A DNA stretch of 30,218 nt from a virus, in IMG/VR virus record IMGVR_UViG_3300023196_000653, positions 1 through 30,218 of that record. One strand, written 5' to 3'. The notes beneath the pieces were generated by a model. The model was not told the origin of the DNA. It did no database searches and saw nothing but the letters and a program-made list of their open reading frames with translations. Numbering within the stretch: position 1 is the stretch's first letter; the number at the start of each line of letters is the position of its first letter. Shown here piece after piece: positions 8,704-15,854 of this stretch. Made by a program: the position numbers and the translations under genes.

Positions 8704-9248
8704 TAGTACCCTGCACCTGCCTTTTTAACGGGTATATCACAAGTTTGGAAGTCGTGCATTACTCTAACTCCTAATTGGAAAACCCAACCACAACATAAAT
8801 TGTCAAACCTTTCTTGGAATGGTTCCATAGTAAATTGGTCTTGCGTAAAATAGATAGGAGCATTAATATCATTTGTTCCTGCTAAAGATTGTTGTGTACT
8901 ATGTCTAAGCATACCAATAAAATCATTACATATCTCTAAAGTTTGATTCCATACTTCCTGAGAGTTATCCTTTCTATCTACTAATTTAGTCAATCCTTGT
9001 TGTTGGTATGTTTGCCAATTATCTTTCTCACTTACTAAATCCATTATGAATATTTGGTAGTTATATACCAACTCACTATCTCCCGTAGTAACATTTACGG
9101 GGTTAATATGCAATAAAGGGAATTTAGTTCCTTTCTCTAAATCAATATCATATATATCTCCCGTTGATACTGTACTTATCTGTTTATGATACTCTCCTAA
9201 TCTACATAGAGTATTTATTACATTATTGTATGTTTTATTTGTTGGCAT
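8703..9248 (-). CDS. Putative tail terminator / head-tail joining protein
   Basis: At 181 residues the size suits a tail terminator or neck protein. The N-terminus is helical (YNNVINTLCRLGEYHKQIS), followed by beta segments (KFPLLHINPVNV, ELVYNYQIFIMDLV) and a helical section with many aromatic residues. The end is beta (CCGWVFQLGVRVMHDF). This order, helix then mixed beta with a conserved GW.F.L.V strand, resembles terminator-type proteins. Position immediately after the tail-chaperone-like gene and before the gp10-like gene fits a head-tail connection role, but I know no named family with certainty. Its start overlaps the upstream 44-residue gene by 14 bases, and a possible mini-gene overlaps its stop. 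Confidence 0.5.
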   Translation of the reverse strand: MPTNKTYNNVINTLCRLGEYHKQISTVSTGDIYDIDLEKGTKFPLLHINPVNVTTGDSELVYNYQIFIMDLVSEKDNWQTYQQQGLTKLVDRKDNSQEVWNQTLEICNDFIGMLRHSTQQSLAGTNDINAPIYFTQDQFTMEPFQERFDNLCCGWVFQLGVRVMHDFQTCDIPVKKAGAGY

Positions 9249-9369
9249 TTTTTATTTTATTTTGTGATTCCAAATCTGTTTCATAAGTTAGCCAAGTCAA
9301 ACACTCTAATAGGCTCGTTCTAGTTACAGCATCTAAATTAGTTATTTTTCCATCTGCTAGTCTATGCAT
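9235..9369 (-). CDS. Small protein overlapping the tail chaperone-like gene (44 aa)
   Basis: An ATG at 9369 overlaps the stop of the 213-residue chaperone-like gene by one base (TAATG). The frame runs 44 codons (MHRLADGKITNLDAVTRTSL, then a phrase ECLTWLTYETDLE) to a stop 14 bases inside the next gene. The sequence is a predicted helix pair. In many tailed phages the tail assembly chaperone is followed by a second short product made by frameshift or coupling, and this small protein occupies that place. Coupling at both ends and balanced amino acid composition support a real gene. Its function as a second chaperone part is inference. Confidence 0.6.
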   Translation of the reverse strand: MHRLADGKITNLDAVTRTSLLECLTWLTYETDLESQNKIKNANK

Positions 9370-10010
9370 TACTCCAAACCACCCCCATTTGTCTGCGAAA
9401 CTTTCGGTTGCGATTGCACTATCATTTCCTTCGTCTGATTTATCAAATATAATGGCATAATCTCTAGCAATTCTTTCAGTAAATGATAAAAAAAAACCAA
9501 TGCTGATTGCACTTGTTCTGCTGACATTTTCAACATCTCCAATGCTCTGAGCCGAATATCTCCATCATACGGCTCAATTTGGTAAAATTTATCATTTTTT
9601 TCAACTATTGGTCTGTAAAGGATAGCCATTATCTCTTTTAAGTTACCCTCAACTCCCTCTTGTATAAAACTCTCTAAATCAGCATATTCCCCTAAAGTTA
9701 TGCTATCCATATCGGGATGAAAACCATACTCAACTCCATCAACTTCAATTATTTGCTTTAATGTTGTGTCTTGTTTATTTTGTAACTCTCCAATTTTAGA
9801 TAATATACCTGCAACATCTTTGATGTCCAATTTCCTTATAATATCTTTTGGTATATTTGACAATGCTTCTATTGTACTACTTGCTTCTTCTCCTTTTTTA
9901 TCTTTATCAATGCTATTCAATTCAATCCATTTTTCCAAATTAACATCTTTCCAACTATCAATTAGATTGTATTCATTTTTGACTCCCTCATTAGTTATTT
10001 TTACTCTCAT
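9369..10010 (-). CDS. Probable tail assembly chaperone
   Basis: This 213-residue, largely helical protein has an N-terminal section (MRVKITNEGVKNEYNLI, DVNLEKWIEL) followed by a repeated acidic-helical theme (GFHPDMDSITLGEYADLESF, LKEIMAILYRP) and a Gln/Ser-rich tail. Phage tail chaperones often contain a phrase where a short beta strand precedes an EYADLE-type helix. It opens the tail gene block after a hairpin downstream of the large terminase, which is where such chaperones sit in small Bacteroidota phages. The leader contains an 18-base motif shared with the gene at 26261. A short second gene overlaps its stop. No membrane or catalytic signature is present. Assignment is from composition and place, not from a firm motif. 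Confidence 0.55.
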   Translation of the reverse strand: MRVKITNEGVKNEYNLIDSWKDVNLEKWIELNSIDKDKKGEEASSTIEALSNIPKDIIRKLDIKDVAGILSKIGELQNKQDTTLKQIIEVDGVEYGFHPDMDSITLGEYADLESFIQEGVEGNLKEIMAILYRPIVEKNDKFYQIEPYDGDIRLRALEMLKMSAEQVQSALVFFYHLLKELLEIMPLYLINQTKEMIVQSQPKVSQTNGGGLE

Positions 10011-10011
10011 T

Positions 10012-10029
10012 ATATTATGTAATAGAAAA
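10012..10029 (-). promoter_or_regulatory. 18-base late leader motif, copy 1
   Basis: The coding-strand string TTTTCTATTACATAATAT lies directly before the ATG of the chaperone-like gene. It is identical over all 18 bases to 26751-26768, directly before another late gene. Both copies come after a GC-richer hairpin that follows the preceding gene. This suggests a shared promoter, processing or translation-enhancing leader. Function is not shown by the sequence. Confidence 0.5.
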
Positions 10030-10080
10030 TTAGGTTATTTAGTTTAATGTTATATATTTGTATGTTTTGTTTAGAATAAG

Positions 10081-10118
10081 AGGGGTGGGTAAATAGTTTC
10101 CGTTTGCTACCCCTTTTA
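10081..10118 (-). terminator. Hairpin after the large terminase gene, possible weak terminator
   Basis: AGGGGT at 10081-10086 can pair with ACCCCT at 10109-10114 across a 22-base loop. The arm is immediately below the terminase stop codon. On the coding strand the stem is followed by CTTATT, not a clean T run; on the plus strand it is followed by TTTT. It could attenuate transcription between the packaging and tail blocks or act in either direction. The long loop makes it weak. Confidence 0.35.
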
Positions 10119-11318
10119 TTGTACAAAATACTTCCCTGCATTAGGATTGTCTAAATGGTAAATTACATTATATCTAATCCCATCAATAGCGTGATTGTAA
10201 TTATCAACATATAATTTTGAGCCCTTATCAGCATATATATAGTTATTCAATTCCTTTGCAATATTTGTGCTCTCGGGTGTAATGATTAAATGATAATCTT
10301 GCATACGGGTTATCCCACTCTCAATAGTTCCTTTTTTAACTGCTTTGATGTTTATTCCTAAGTGCTTCAAATCTTCAATCAATCTTGGCTCGGCTGAATC
10401 TGCTATGATTAATTTGCTTCCTACTCTATCAATTACAATTTTAGCCAAATCGTGTAATTTCAAACCATTACGATAAATATGCTCTTTAATGTAGATTATC
10501 CTTTTCTTTTTATCAATAGCAACTTCTGATAAACTATCGGGGTCTACTGAAAAACCAAAATCCATACCACAAGATGTCTGTAAATTATCAGGATTGAATT
10601 CCCCTATGCTCCAATTGTCAAATACTACTCCCTCTGCTTTGTCAAGCCAACCTCCTAAAATCTTGTGAGTATATTTCTTGAAGTTATTTAGTTTTATGCT
10701 TCTAATCCTTTCTAAGAAACTATCTGATAAGTTCTGTATGTTATCTAAGTATGTACTGTGAATGTAGCAGACATTATCTTTTATACCATTAAATCCTCCC
10801 TCAACTCCTTTCTCCTCAAAAAACCTATTGTATATCCAATGTTCCTTAGTTACGGGATTAAGTATTAAAATAACTCTATTTTGATTTGTTTTATCCCTTA
10901 TACTTAAATCAATCGTGTCAAATATATCTTCATCAACCAACTCCTCTGCTTCATCAAGTACCCAACAGTTAATCCCTTGTAATGATTTCAAACTTGCAGT
11001 CTGATTTCCACTAGAGGTTTTTATTCCTCTAAATAATATATCTGAACTATTGGTTTTATTTATTACTTCTGATTTATTCACGTGAAACATATTGTCATTA
11101 TAACCAAGCAATCCAATCTTTTGTAGGAATTCTGGTATAATAGACAAGTGAGCACTTACCATTGTATACCTTGTGAATAGTATTCTAATACCCTTTGACA
11201 TTGTGAGTAAAGTTAGGAATACTGTAACAGCAAAAGATTTACCCGAACCCCTTCCCCCAGTTATAATAAAATACCTACAAGACGCATCAAATAGTGGGTT
11301 GTATTTTTTATTCAGTAT
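10116..11318 (-). CDS. terL: Terminase large subunit (packaging ATPase/nuclease)
   Basis: This is the motor that translocates DNA into the prohead and cuts it. Walker A, GGRGSGKS, lies at 11235-11258. Walker B is INCWVLDEAEE. The RuvC-like nuclease carries the expected acidic residues: CGMDFGFSVDPDS, then IIADSAEP, then YNHAIDGIRY near the C-terminus. This is the Terminase_3 layout. The first in-frame ATG (11201) lies after Walker A, so it cannot be the true start. Upstream the frame stays open to a TAA at 11340-11342 with no ATG, GTG or TTG. I place the start at the ATA at 11318 (a CTG follows at 11315), giving about 400 residues and the expected short N-terminus before Walker A. This start is uncertain. 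The gene overlaps the end of the small terminase gene. Confidence 0.9.
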   Translation of the reverse strand: MLNKKYNPLFDASCRYFIITGGRGSGKSFAVTVFLTLLTMSKGIRILFTRYTMVSAHLSIIPEFLQKIGLLGYNDNMFHVNKSEVINKTNSSDILFRGIKTSSGNQTASLKSLQGINCWVLDEAEELVDEDIFDTIDLSIRDKTNQNRVILILNPVTKEHWIYNRFFEEKGVEGGFNGIKDNVCYIHSTYLDNIQNLSDSFLERIRSIKLNNFKKYTHKILGGWLDKAEGVVFDNWSIGEFNPDNLQTSCGMDFGFSVDPDSLSEVAIDKKKRIIYIKEHIYRNGLKLHDLAKIVIDRVGSKLIIADSAEPRLIEDLKHLGINIKAVKKGTIESGITRMQDYHLIITPESTNIAKELNNYIYADKGSKLYVDNYNHAIDGIRYNVIYHLDNPNAGKYFVQ

Positions 11319-11667
11319 CAGAGTCAGTTTCGTAAAAGGTTATCAATGGAATATGAATTGCACTATCATCTGATGTTATATCTATTCTATTTTTTTCATT
11401 CCATCCTAATATGTTTTTTGCAGCGTGTATCACAACAGCAGGTACTTTATCGGACACACATTCATAATACTTTGACTTGACAAAATCTTGTGATATACAA
11501 TCCAACTCTTTTACTTGACGAGCAAACTCCTCATCTTCCTTTAGCCATTTATAGTAATTTGTCCTTGATAAATCTGTATTCTTTAATGCAGCAGTTACCA
11601 CTCCTAGTGAACTCTCTAGGGCTTGAAGCATCTTCTTTTTATTGATTTGTGTTCTATTTTGTTCCAT
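11308..11667 (-). CDS. terS: Terminase small subunit
   Basis: The 119-residue protein has an N-terminal helix-turn-helix (about residues 8-45, KKKMLQALESSLGVVTAALK then SRTNYYKWLKEDEEFAR). This is the typical DNA-recognition domain of small terminases, in the style of terminase_2/HTH proteins that choose the packaging site. A helical oligomerisation region follows (EYCISQ..KSKYYECVSDK-like, residues 55-90) and then an acidic tail (TFYETDSDTE). It recognises packaging-site DNA and passes it to the large subunit. The start overlaps the sugar epimerase gene by 14 bases. Its 3' end overlaps the opening of the large subunit frame, so synthesis of both subunits is probably coupled. Confidence 0.8.
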   Translation of the reverse strand: MEQNRTQINKKKMLQALESSLGVVTAALKNTDLSRTNYYKWLKEDEEFARQVKELDCISQDFVKSKYYECVSDKVPAVVIHAAKNILGWNEKNRIDITSDDSAIHIPLITFYETDSDTE

Positions 11668-12487
11668 TTATGTATGTTTTTAAATCGTTGTGGCATTCCC
11701 ATTTCAATACTTTCTTTGTATCATTTGGTATTGTAACAGCATTGTATCTTTCTCCTTTCCTTTTTGGTATATACTCTATATTGTCTGTAAACATCTTGGC
11801 TACATCTTTAATCTTGTAGTCTATATCAGAACTCAAATACCATTCCTTATTCATATCTATACTCCTTACTTTATTAAGAGCATTTACAATATCATCAATA
11901 TGTGTGAATTGTCTGCTTTGTTCTCCATCTCCTACGATAGTTAAGGGCTTCCCTGCATTATATTGTTTTTCAAATATTCCTATTACAGTAGCATAATCTC
12001 CCTCTGATATATGATTTTTTCCATAAACATTATAGAAATAACAAATCTCATATTTTAATCCATACCATTCTTTATAGTTTTTAATCAATTCAACCATCTT
12101 TGATTTTGTCCAAGAGTATGGGCTCAAATCTTCATTCCCTCCAAATTTACTACTTGAAGCCGAATAGATTAGTTTTGCATTCCATATTTTACATTGTTCT
12201 ATAACTCTACTTGTTCCCCATAAGTTTGATGTCATTAGATAATTTACATCTTTGAATGAGGGTACCACTCTGCTATATTCTCCTAAATGATAAACAACAT
12301 CTTGTTTTGGTAAATCACTTATTTGCCAACTTGATGTATTTATGTACTTTACTCCCTCTATATGATTTGACTCCCAACCCGTAAAATAGTTATCTACTGA
12401 TGTTATTTGAGCCTTAGTATGTTTCTTTAGGTATTTGATTAAATTGCTTCCAATATATCCTGCTCCTCCCGTTACTAATATTTTCAT
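11654..12487 (-). CDS. NAD-dependent nucleotide-sugar epimerase/dehydratase
   Basis: This is an extended short-chain dehydrogenase of the UDP-glucose 4-epimerase type. The NAD-binding motif GGAGYIG is at residues 7-13, an acidic residue follows the second strand (SVDNY, residue 32), the catalytic serine cluster is SASSS (109-113), and the catalytic pair is Y124-x3-K128 in LSPYSWTKSK. The later phrase GDGEQSRQFTHIDDI, about residues 182-196, is typical of the sugar-binding half. At 277 residues it is slightly shorter than the usual 310-340. It interconverts or dehydrates a nucleotide sugar. Its start overlaps the stop of the TAGT-type glycosyltransferase by four bases (ATGA), so it probably supplies or tailors the sugar donor for that enzyme or its neighbour. 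The exact substrate is not readable. Confidence 0.85.
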   Translation of the reverse strand: MKILVTGGAGYIGSNLIKYLKKHTKAQITSVDNYFTGWESNHIEGVKYINTSSWQISDLPKQDVVYHLGEYSRVVPSFKDVNYLMTSNLWGTSRVIEQCKIWNAKLIYSASSSKFGGNEDLSPYSWTKSKMVELIKNYKEWYGLKYEICYFYNVYGKNHISEGDYATVIGIFEKQYNAGKPLTIVGDGEQSRQFTHIDDIVNALNKVRSIDMNKEWYLSSDIDYKIKDVAKMFTDNIEYIPKRKGERYNAVTIPNDTKKVLKWECHNDLKTYINGTK

Positions 12488-13374
12488 TTGTTATCTTTAT
12501 AGAATTGATTTAATGATTTGCTCTTTATTTCTTTTACCTTTTTTAATTTTATGTCTGATTTTTTGGCTTCAATTTTATCCCAATCTATATCAGTTCTCCT
12601 CACAAGTCCGTGCTTAAAATGTTTCCCCCAATTTACATAGTGATGTGGTCTATTAAATCTTATTTTGGTTTCAGAGTATTGCGGCCAAATCTCCTCCAAA
12701 CTTCTTGCTTTCAATATTTTCTTTTCGTGTGCATTTCCTAAGTATAATTCATCTTGGTTACCTCCTTTCATTTTAGCAACTGTACTTGTCTTATCTATAA
12801 TGAACGCATTAAACAATAGGGTGCATAGTTTGTTATCTAAAACTTGCAAACATAAATCTACATCTTCATTGTATTTTAATCTCCAACGATAAGGCATATG
12901 ATTTTTGATTAACAAAGCAGAATATGCGTGTACATTTATATAGAATGGTTTTCTATCTGAACTCCCAGGCACTACAAATGTTCCGTAATTAAAACCCGTG
13001 ATTGCTACATTCTCATATCTATCTGTAAATTCCTCTAATACTTTAATTGCTTTTAGTGAATTGCAGGGTATTTTATTTCCTTTATGAACTCTCCTAATTT
13101 TCATTATATTGTCATCAAAACACCAATGTCTTTCGTGTCCATCTTTAAGACTTAGTTCCCACGCGTGATTTCTTGCAGGGTGTGAGCCTAAACCTAAATT
13201 AGCGAATGGTAGTTTAATGATATATTCCTCCCCTATGCTATCACAATACTTCTCATATTCTTGTGGCTCAACGAGTATTTTAAAATCAACTCCATCCTTT
13301 TTAAAAAAATTAGCAGTCTGTGGATTTTCCCACCTGCCTTTAGATATTATGTAAACGGGATATTTAGTATTCAT
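12484..13374 (-). CDS. TET/JBP-associated-type glycosyltransferase (TAGT family)
   Basis: The N-terminus PVYIISKGRWENPQT (residues 6-20), the VEPQEYEKY phrase (35-43), LPFANLGLGSHPARNHAWE (55-73) and the HWCFDDNI motif (83-90) match what I recall of the TAGT group. That group is GT-A-like phage enzymes predicted to glycosylate oxidised cytosines in DNA. The FDDN acidic pair would bind the metal and nucleotide sugar; a later acidic NEDVDL at about 169-174 could hold the catalytic base. The C-terminal 40 residues are Lys-rich. The gene is coupled on both sides (11-base overlap with the upstream glycosyltransferase, 4-base with the epimerase). No TET/JBP oxygenase or pyrimidine hydroxymethylase is visible, so the acceptor is open: DNA base, virion protein or host glycan. 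Confidence 0.75.
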   Translation of the reverse strand: MNTKYPVYIISKGRWENPQTANFFKKDGVDFKILVEPQEYEKYCDSIGEEYIIKLPFANLGLGSHPARNHAWELSLKDGHERHWCFDDNIMKIRRVHKGNKIPCNSLKAIKVLEEFTDRYENVAITGFNYGTFVVPGSSDRKPFYINVHAYSALLIKNHMPYRWRLKYNEDVDLCLQVLDNKLCTLLFNAFIIDKTSTVAKMKGGNQDELYLGNAHEKKILKARSLEEIWPQYSETKIRFNRPHHYVNWGKHFKHGLVRRTDIDWDKIEAKKSDIKLKKVKEIKSKSLNQFYKDNK

Positions 13375-14302
13375 TTAGTATTTTTTTATAGTTATCTCCT
13401 AATATATGTTTTGCTTCATATGATACTAAGCAATTTTCAGGTAGTTCATTCCAAAAATTATCACTTACCTTTTCTGATTTTACAAATGCTGATTCAAAAA
13501 AGTGTTGAACTATATAACTATTTTCTAATATATCTCTGTAATGTGGTAAAGGGTAACCAAATAGTTTATTGTCTCCATTAAATTTTGTTGGGCTTTGAAT
13601 AGAATAGCACTTCCCTGCTCCTAACCACGCAGGTACGGGGCAAAAGGATAACGGGGGGAAAACTTTATAATCAGTATCTTTTTTCATTATAGTTTTCAAA
13701 GTCCATATTACATAATTCCAAGCCTTTGAATTTGTTTTCGGTGGTGCTAATAGAGTGTGCATTATTTGGTGTGATAAACTTTCAATATGTTTTTTCATAC
13801 TTTCATTTACCCTTATTGGAAATGCAGCCAATTCTTGTCCGTTCCAACTATTATCGTGTATTGTTAAAGGTGGGTGTGCGTTCCCCCATTTTGGAGCAAC
13901 CCCTCCACTTCTTTTTGCCGGCATACTTGCAAACCATCCAAACTCTGTGGGTAACTTCTTTAATAAAATAGCGTCCATATCTAAAACTACTCCTTTTACA
14001 ATACTAGCATATTTTAATCTTACAGCATCAGAAATGTGAGCAATACTATGACCATCTTCTAAGGATTCATAAGCATTATTAAGTGGAAAATATTCCCCTG
14101 CATCTTTAATGGTTACATTTTTAGGTATTCTATCATTAAATTTTTGATATGTAAATAAAACCACTTCATTATCTAATTTTTCGTGTGCCAATAAAGATAA
14201 TTTATGAAACGGGGATAAATCTATTTTATGATTTACAAAATCATCCTTACTCATATTAGAATTGTATTCACTCCAAAATAAGATATGTTTCATTTTATTC
14301 AT
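13364..14302 (-). CDS. DXD-containing glycosyltransferase (GT32-like, Gly_transf_sug type)
   Basis: The key motif is ISDAVRLKYASIVKGVVLDMD at about residues 90-110. This is the signature (SDxxR...G.xxDxD) of glycosyltransferases with a sugar-binding DXD region; the D-M-D at 108-110 would bind the metal and the nucleotide sugar. The protein is soluble, 312 residues, with a Trp/His-rich C-terminal half. A second ATG at 14293 (MKHILF) is an alternative start. The first overlaps the ParB-like gene by eight bases. Its stop overlaps the TAGT-type gene. It probably transfers a sugar before or after the TAGT enzyme in one pathway; the acceptor is unknown. Confidence 0.7.
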   Translation of the reverse strand: MNKMKHILFWSEYNSNMSKDDFVNHKIDLSPFHKLSLLAHEKLDNEVVLFTYQKFNDRIPKNVTIKDAGEYFPLNNAYESLEDGHSIAHISDAVRLKYASIVKGVVLDMDAILLKKLPTEFGWFASMPAKRSGGVAPKWGNAHPPLTIHDNSWNGQELAAFPIRVNESMKKHIESLSHQIMHTLLAPPKTNSKAWNYVIWTLKTIMKKDTDYKVFPPLSFCPVPAWLGAGKCYSIQSPTKFNGDNKLFGYPLPHYRDILENSYIVQHFFESAFVKSEKVSDNFWNELPENCLVSYEAKHILGDNYKKILNEY

Positions 14303-14897
14303 AACTTAATGAACTTAAATCTCTCCTCTCCTCAAATGGATATGTTGTACTCCAAGTTCTTCCCGTTCCCTTGCTTAGTTTCAAATCAATTTTCTTTACA
14401 AAGTCCTCTCTTGTTTCATTATCTTTAAATGTAATAACAATATTGATTGATTCATTCTTTGGCTCAAAGTCAGGCATTCCCACCCATTCTGAATTCTCAT
14501 CTCCTTTATTTACTTTATTGGTTTGGTCATCATAATTTTGCCACACATCTAAACTCCAATCATTTAAATTTGTAGTATCCCAATCATTAGCCAACATTGT
14601 CCAATCCCATTCTCCATAGGTTACATTGTCCTTTATGACAAACTCATCCTTTTTTTCTTGACTCCAACCATCTGCTGTATCTACCCAAATATCTTTTAGT
14701 CCTGCTTCTTTTGCTGCCCTATACCTCATATTTCCTCCGAGTATCATCATATTTTCATCAACGATAATTGGTCTAAGTTCTAGCATCTCAGGAAGTTCTG
14801 TGATACTTTTTACCAACTCTTTAAATTTTTTGTCTTTAATGATTCTAGGGTTTTTTGGGTTACCCTTAACCTTGTAAATCTTAATCTGTTGTTTCAT
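14295..14897 (-). CDS. ParB/Srx-fold protein with unusual C-terminal domain
   Basis: Residues about 10-66 form a ParB-like N-terminal fold: NPKNPRII (13-20), a KFKELVKSI helix, RPIIVDENMMILGGNMRYRA (42-61), with GGN-x-R the nucleotide-binding phrase. Such domains occur in ParB partition proteins, in phage ParB-like nucleases and next to DNA-modification genes. The next section (FVIKDNVTYGEWDWTMLAND) is also common in this phage type. The C-terminal 50 residues (INIVITFKDNETREDFVKKI) look like a separate small alpha/beta domain. It leads the coupled sugar cassette, so I infer a DNA-binding or NTPase part of a DNA modification or packaging process. Nuclease activity is possible but unproven. 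No partition system partner (ParA) is present. Confidence 0.7.
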   Translation of the reverse strand: MKQQIKIYKVKGNPKNPRIIKDKKFKELVKSITELPEMLELRPIIVDENMMILGGNMRYRAAKEAGLKDIWVDTADGWSQEKKDEFVIKDNVTYGEWDWTMLANDWDTTNLNDWSLDVWQNYDDQTNKVNKGDENSEWVGMPDFEPKNESINIVITFKDNETREDFVKKIDLKLSKGTGRTWSTTYPFEERRDLSSLSYE

Positions 14898-14922
14898 AAT
14901 TAGTTATAGAATTTATTAGTTT

Positions 14923-15180
14923 TTATTTTATTCCGTCATTAATACCTCTCTCTCCTATCAATTTTTCTTTTGCTCCAGCCCATAATTTATCCCCTTTGCT
15001 CAAACTATCCTCTGTTCTTTTTAATGTTGGTATCCCCTCGTGTTCTTTAGTATATACTTGCTCCATATATAGACCACATTTACATTCTCCCTCTGACACA
15101 ACCCAATCACTTCCATTATGTATTATTTTCCAAGAGGTCAATTCCTTTTCCTCTCCACATTTACATTTGAATTTTGTCAT
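14923..15180 (-). CDS. Small zinc-ribbon protein (85 aa)
   Basis: Two CxC-type pairs (KCKCGEE at the start and ECKCGLYMEQ near residue 34) form a likely four-cysteine zinc ribbon; the remainder is short and charged (LSKGDKLWAGAKEKLIGERG). The start overlaps the stop of the 59-residue gene (ATGA) and it lies 25 bases before the ParB-like gene. Such small zinc proteins are common in phages and usually bind nucleic acid or protein partners. Nothing further can be said. Confidence 0.7.
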   Translation of the reverse strand: MTKFKCKCGEEKELTSWKIIHNGSDWVVSEGECKCGLYMEQVYTKEHEGIPTLKRTEDSLSKGDKLWAGAKEKLIGERGINDGIK

Positions 15181-15356
15181 TTTTTCAATTCATTTATTAA
15201 ATTTAGCATTTGTTTTGATGTGTAAATCCTATCATCTCCTGCATAATCTTCATATATCATAGTGAAGTTATCATCTTTATATGTCCAAAGACTTTTGACT
15301 CCCGTCTTTATGTGATGTTTTAATACAGTTTTGATTGACTTGTATGTTCTTTCCAT
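15177..15356 (-). CDS. Small hypothetical protein (59 aa)
   Basis: I chose the ATG at 15356 (MERTYKSIK); a longer frame needs a TTG at 15386 and adds 10 residues. The protein is basic at the N-terminus (TVLKHHIKTGVKSLWTYKDDN), then shows a small beta section (NFTMIYEDY), and ends in a helix (SKQMLNLINELKK). No family recognised. It couples to the zinc-ribbon gene by an ATGA overlap, suggesting joint expression. The 5' gap (15387-15449) carries an AAAGGAG string that could be a Shine-Dalgarno-like site but lies too far from this ATG to fix the start. Confidence 0.55.
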   Translation of the reverse strand: MERTYKSIKTVLKHHIKTGVKSLWTYKDDNFTMIYEDYAGDDRIYTSKQMLNLINELKK

Positions 15357-15449
15357 ATCTTTACTTTGTATTGTTTTATCTCCCAAAAAGTGTACACATT
15401 ACTTCTTTTTATCTCCTTTAAAGTGTTTATCACCTAATACCCAATAGTA

Positions 15450-15854
15450 TTAATCCTTAGAATGTTCTTCATATATCTTTTTTATTCCATCATAACACGA
15501 TTGTAAACAAGAGCCGCAATTAGTATTAGTAGCATAATTTGAGTTGTAAATTGTATTGTATAATTCTATTATTTGTGCTTTATCCTCGAATGTTTTGGCT
15601 GTTCCTAAATTCAATTTTGGAAATACTCTAAGAACTTCCTCTATCATTTCTTTTGGTATCTGTAATGTTCTTTCCATCTCTAAGGATTTTTTCCAAAACC
15701 CCTCAGGACATTCCATAGGTGCAATTCGTGCTTTGATTTTCATAAAACATTTACAAACTTTACAACTTCCCGTTGGTTTGAAATAATGCTCACAAGATTT
15801 ACATATCTTTATCCTCTTATTATATACTTTATTTGGTACAAAAAATTTATTCAT
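15450..15854 (-). CDS. Cysteine-rich zinc-binding protein (134 aa)
   Basis: The N-terminal half has the phrase KICKSCEHYFKPTGSCKVCK, then CFMKIKAR and MECPEGFW. The cysteines are grouped as CxxC, CxxCxC and a later C, predicting one or two structural zinc sites. Another cysteine group, CGSCLQSCYDGI, lies in the last 25 residues. From memory, similar CKSC..F.P.G.CK.C proteins are frequent in Bacteroidota and other phages, with no known role. Its start overlaps the sigma-like gene by eight bases, so the two are co-translated. A transcription or replication accessory role is a guess from this link. Confidence 0.7.
   Translation of the reverse strand: MNKFFVPNKVYNKRIKICKSCEHYFKPTGSCKVCKCFMKIKARIAPMECPEGFWKKSLEMERTLQIPKEMIEEVLRVFPKLNLGTAKTFEDKAQIIELYNTIYNSNYATNTNCGSCLQSCYDGIKKIYEEHSKD

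Noticed and set aside
8360-8728. Plus-strand frame of 122 codons across the gap before the 157-residue gene
   Set aside because: Mostly antisense to the beta-rich structural gene; all other genes are on the minus strand, and the gap is better filled by the coupled 24-codon minus-strand frame.
13726-14039. Overlapping plus-strand frames of 81 and 94 codons
   Set aside because: Antisense to the DXD glycosyltransferase gene, whose motifs are clear.
15376-15399. Seven-codon frame (MCTLFGR) about 13 bases after an AAAGGAG string
   Set aside because: Too short to judge and the spacing to the ATG is long; there is no attenuator-like hairpin beside it.
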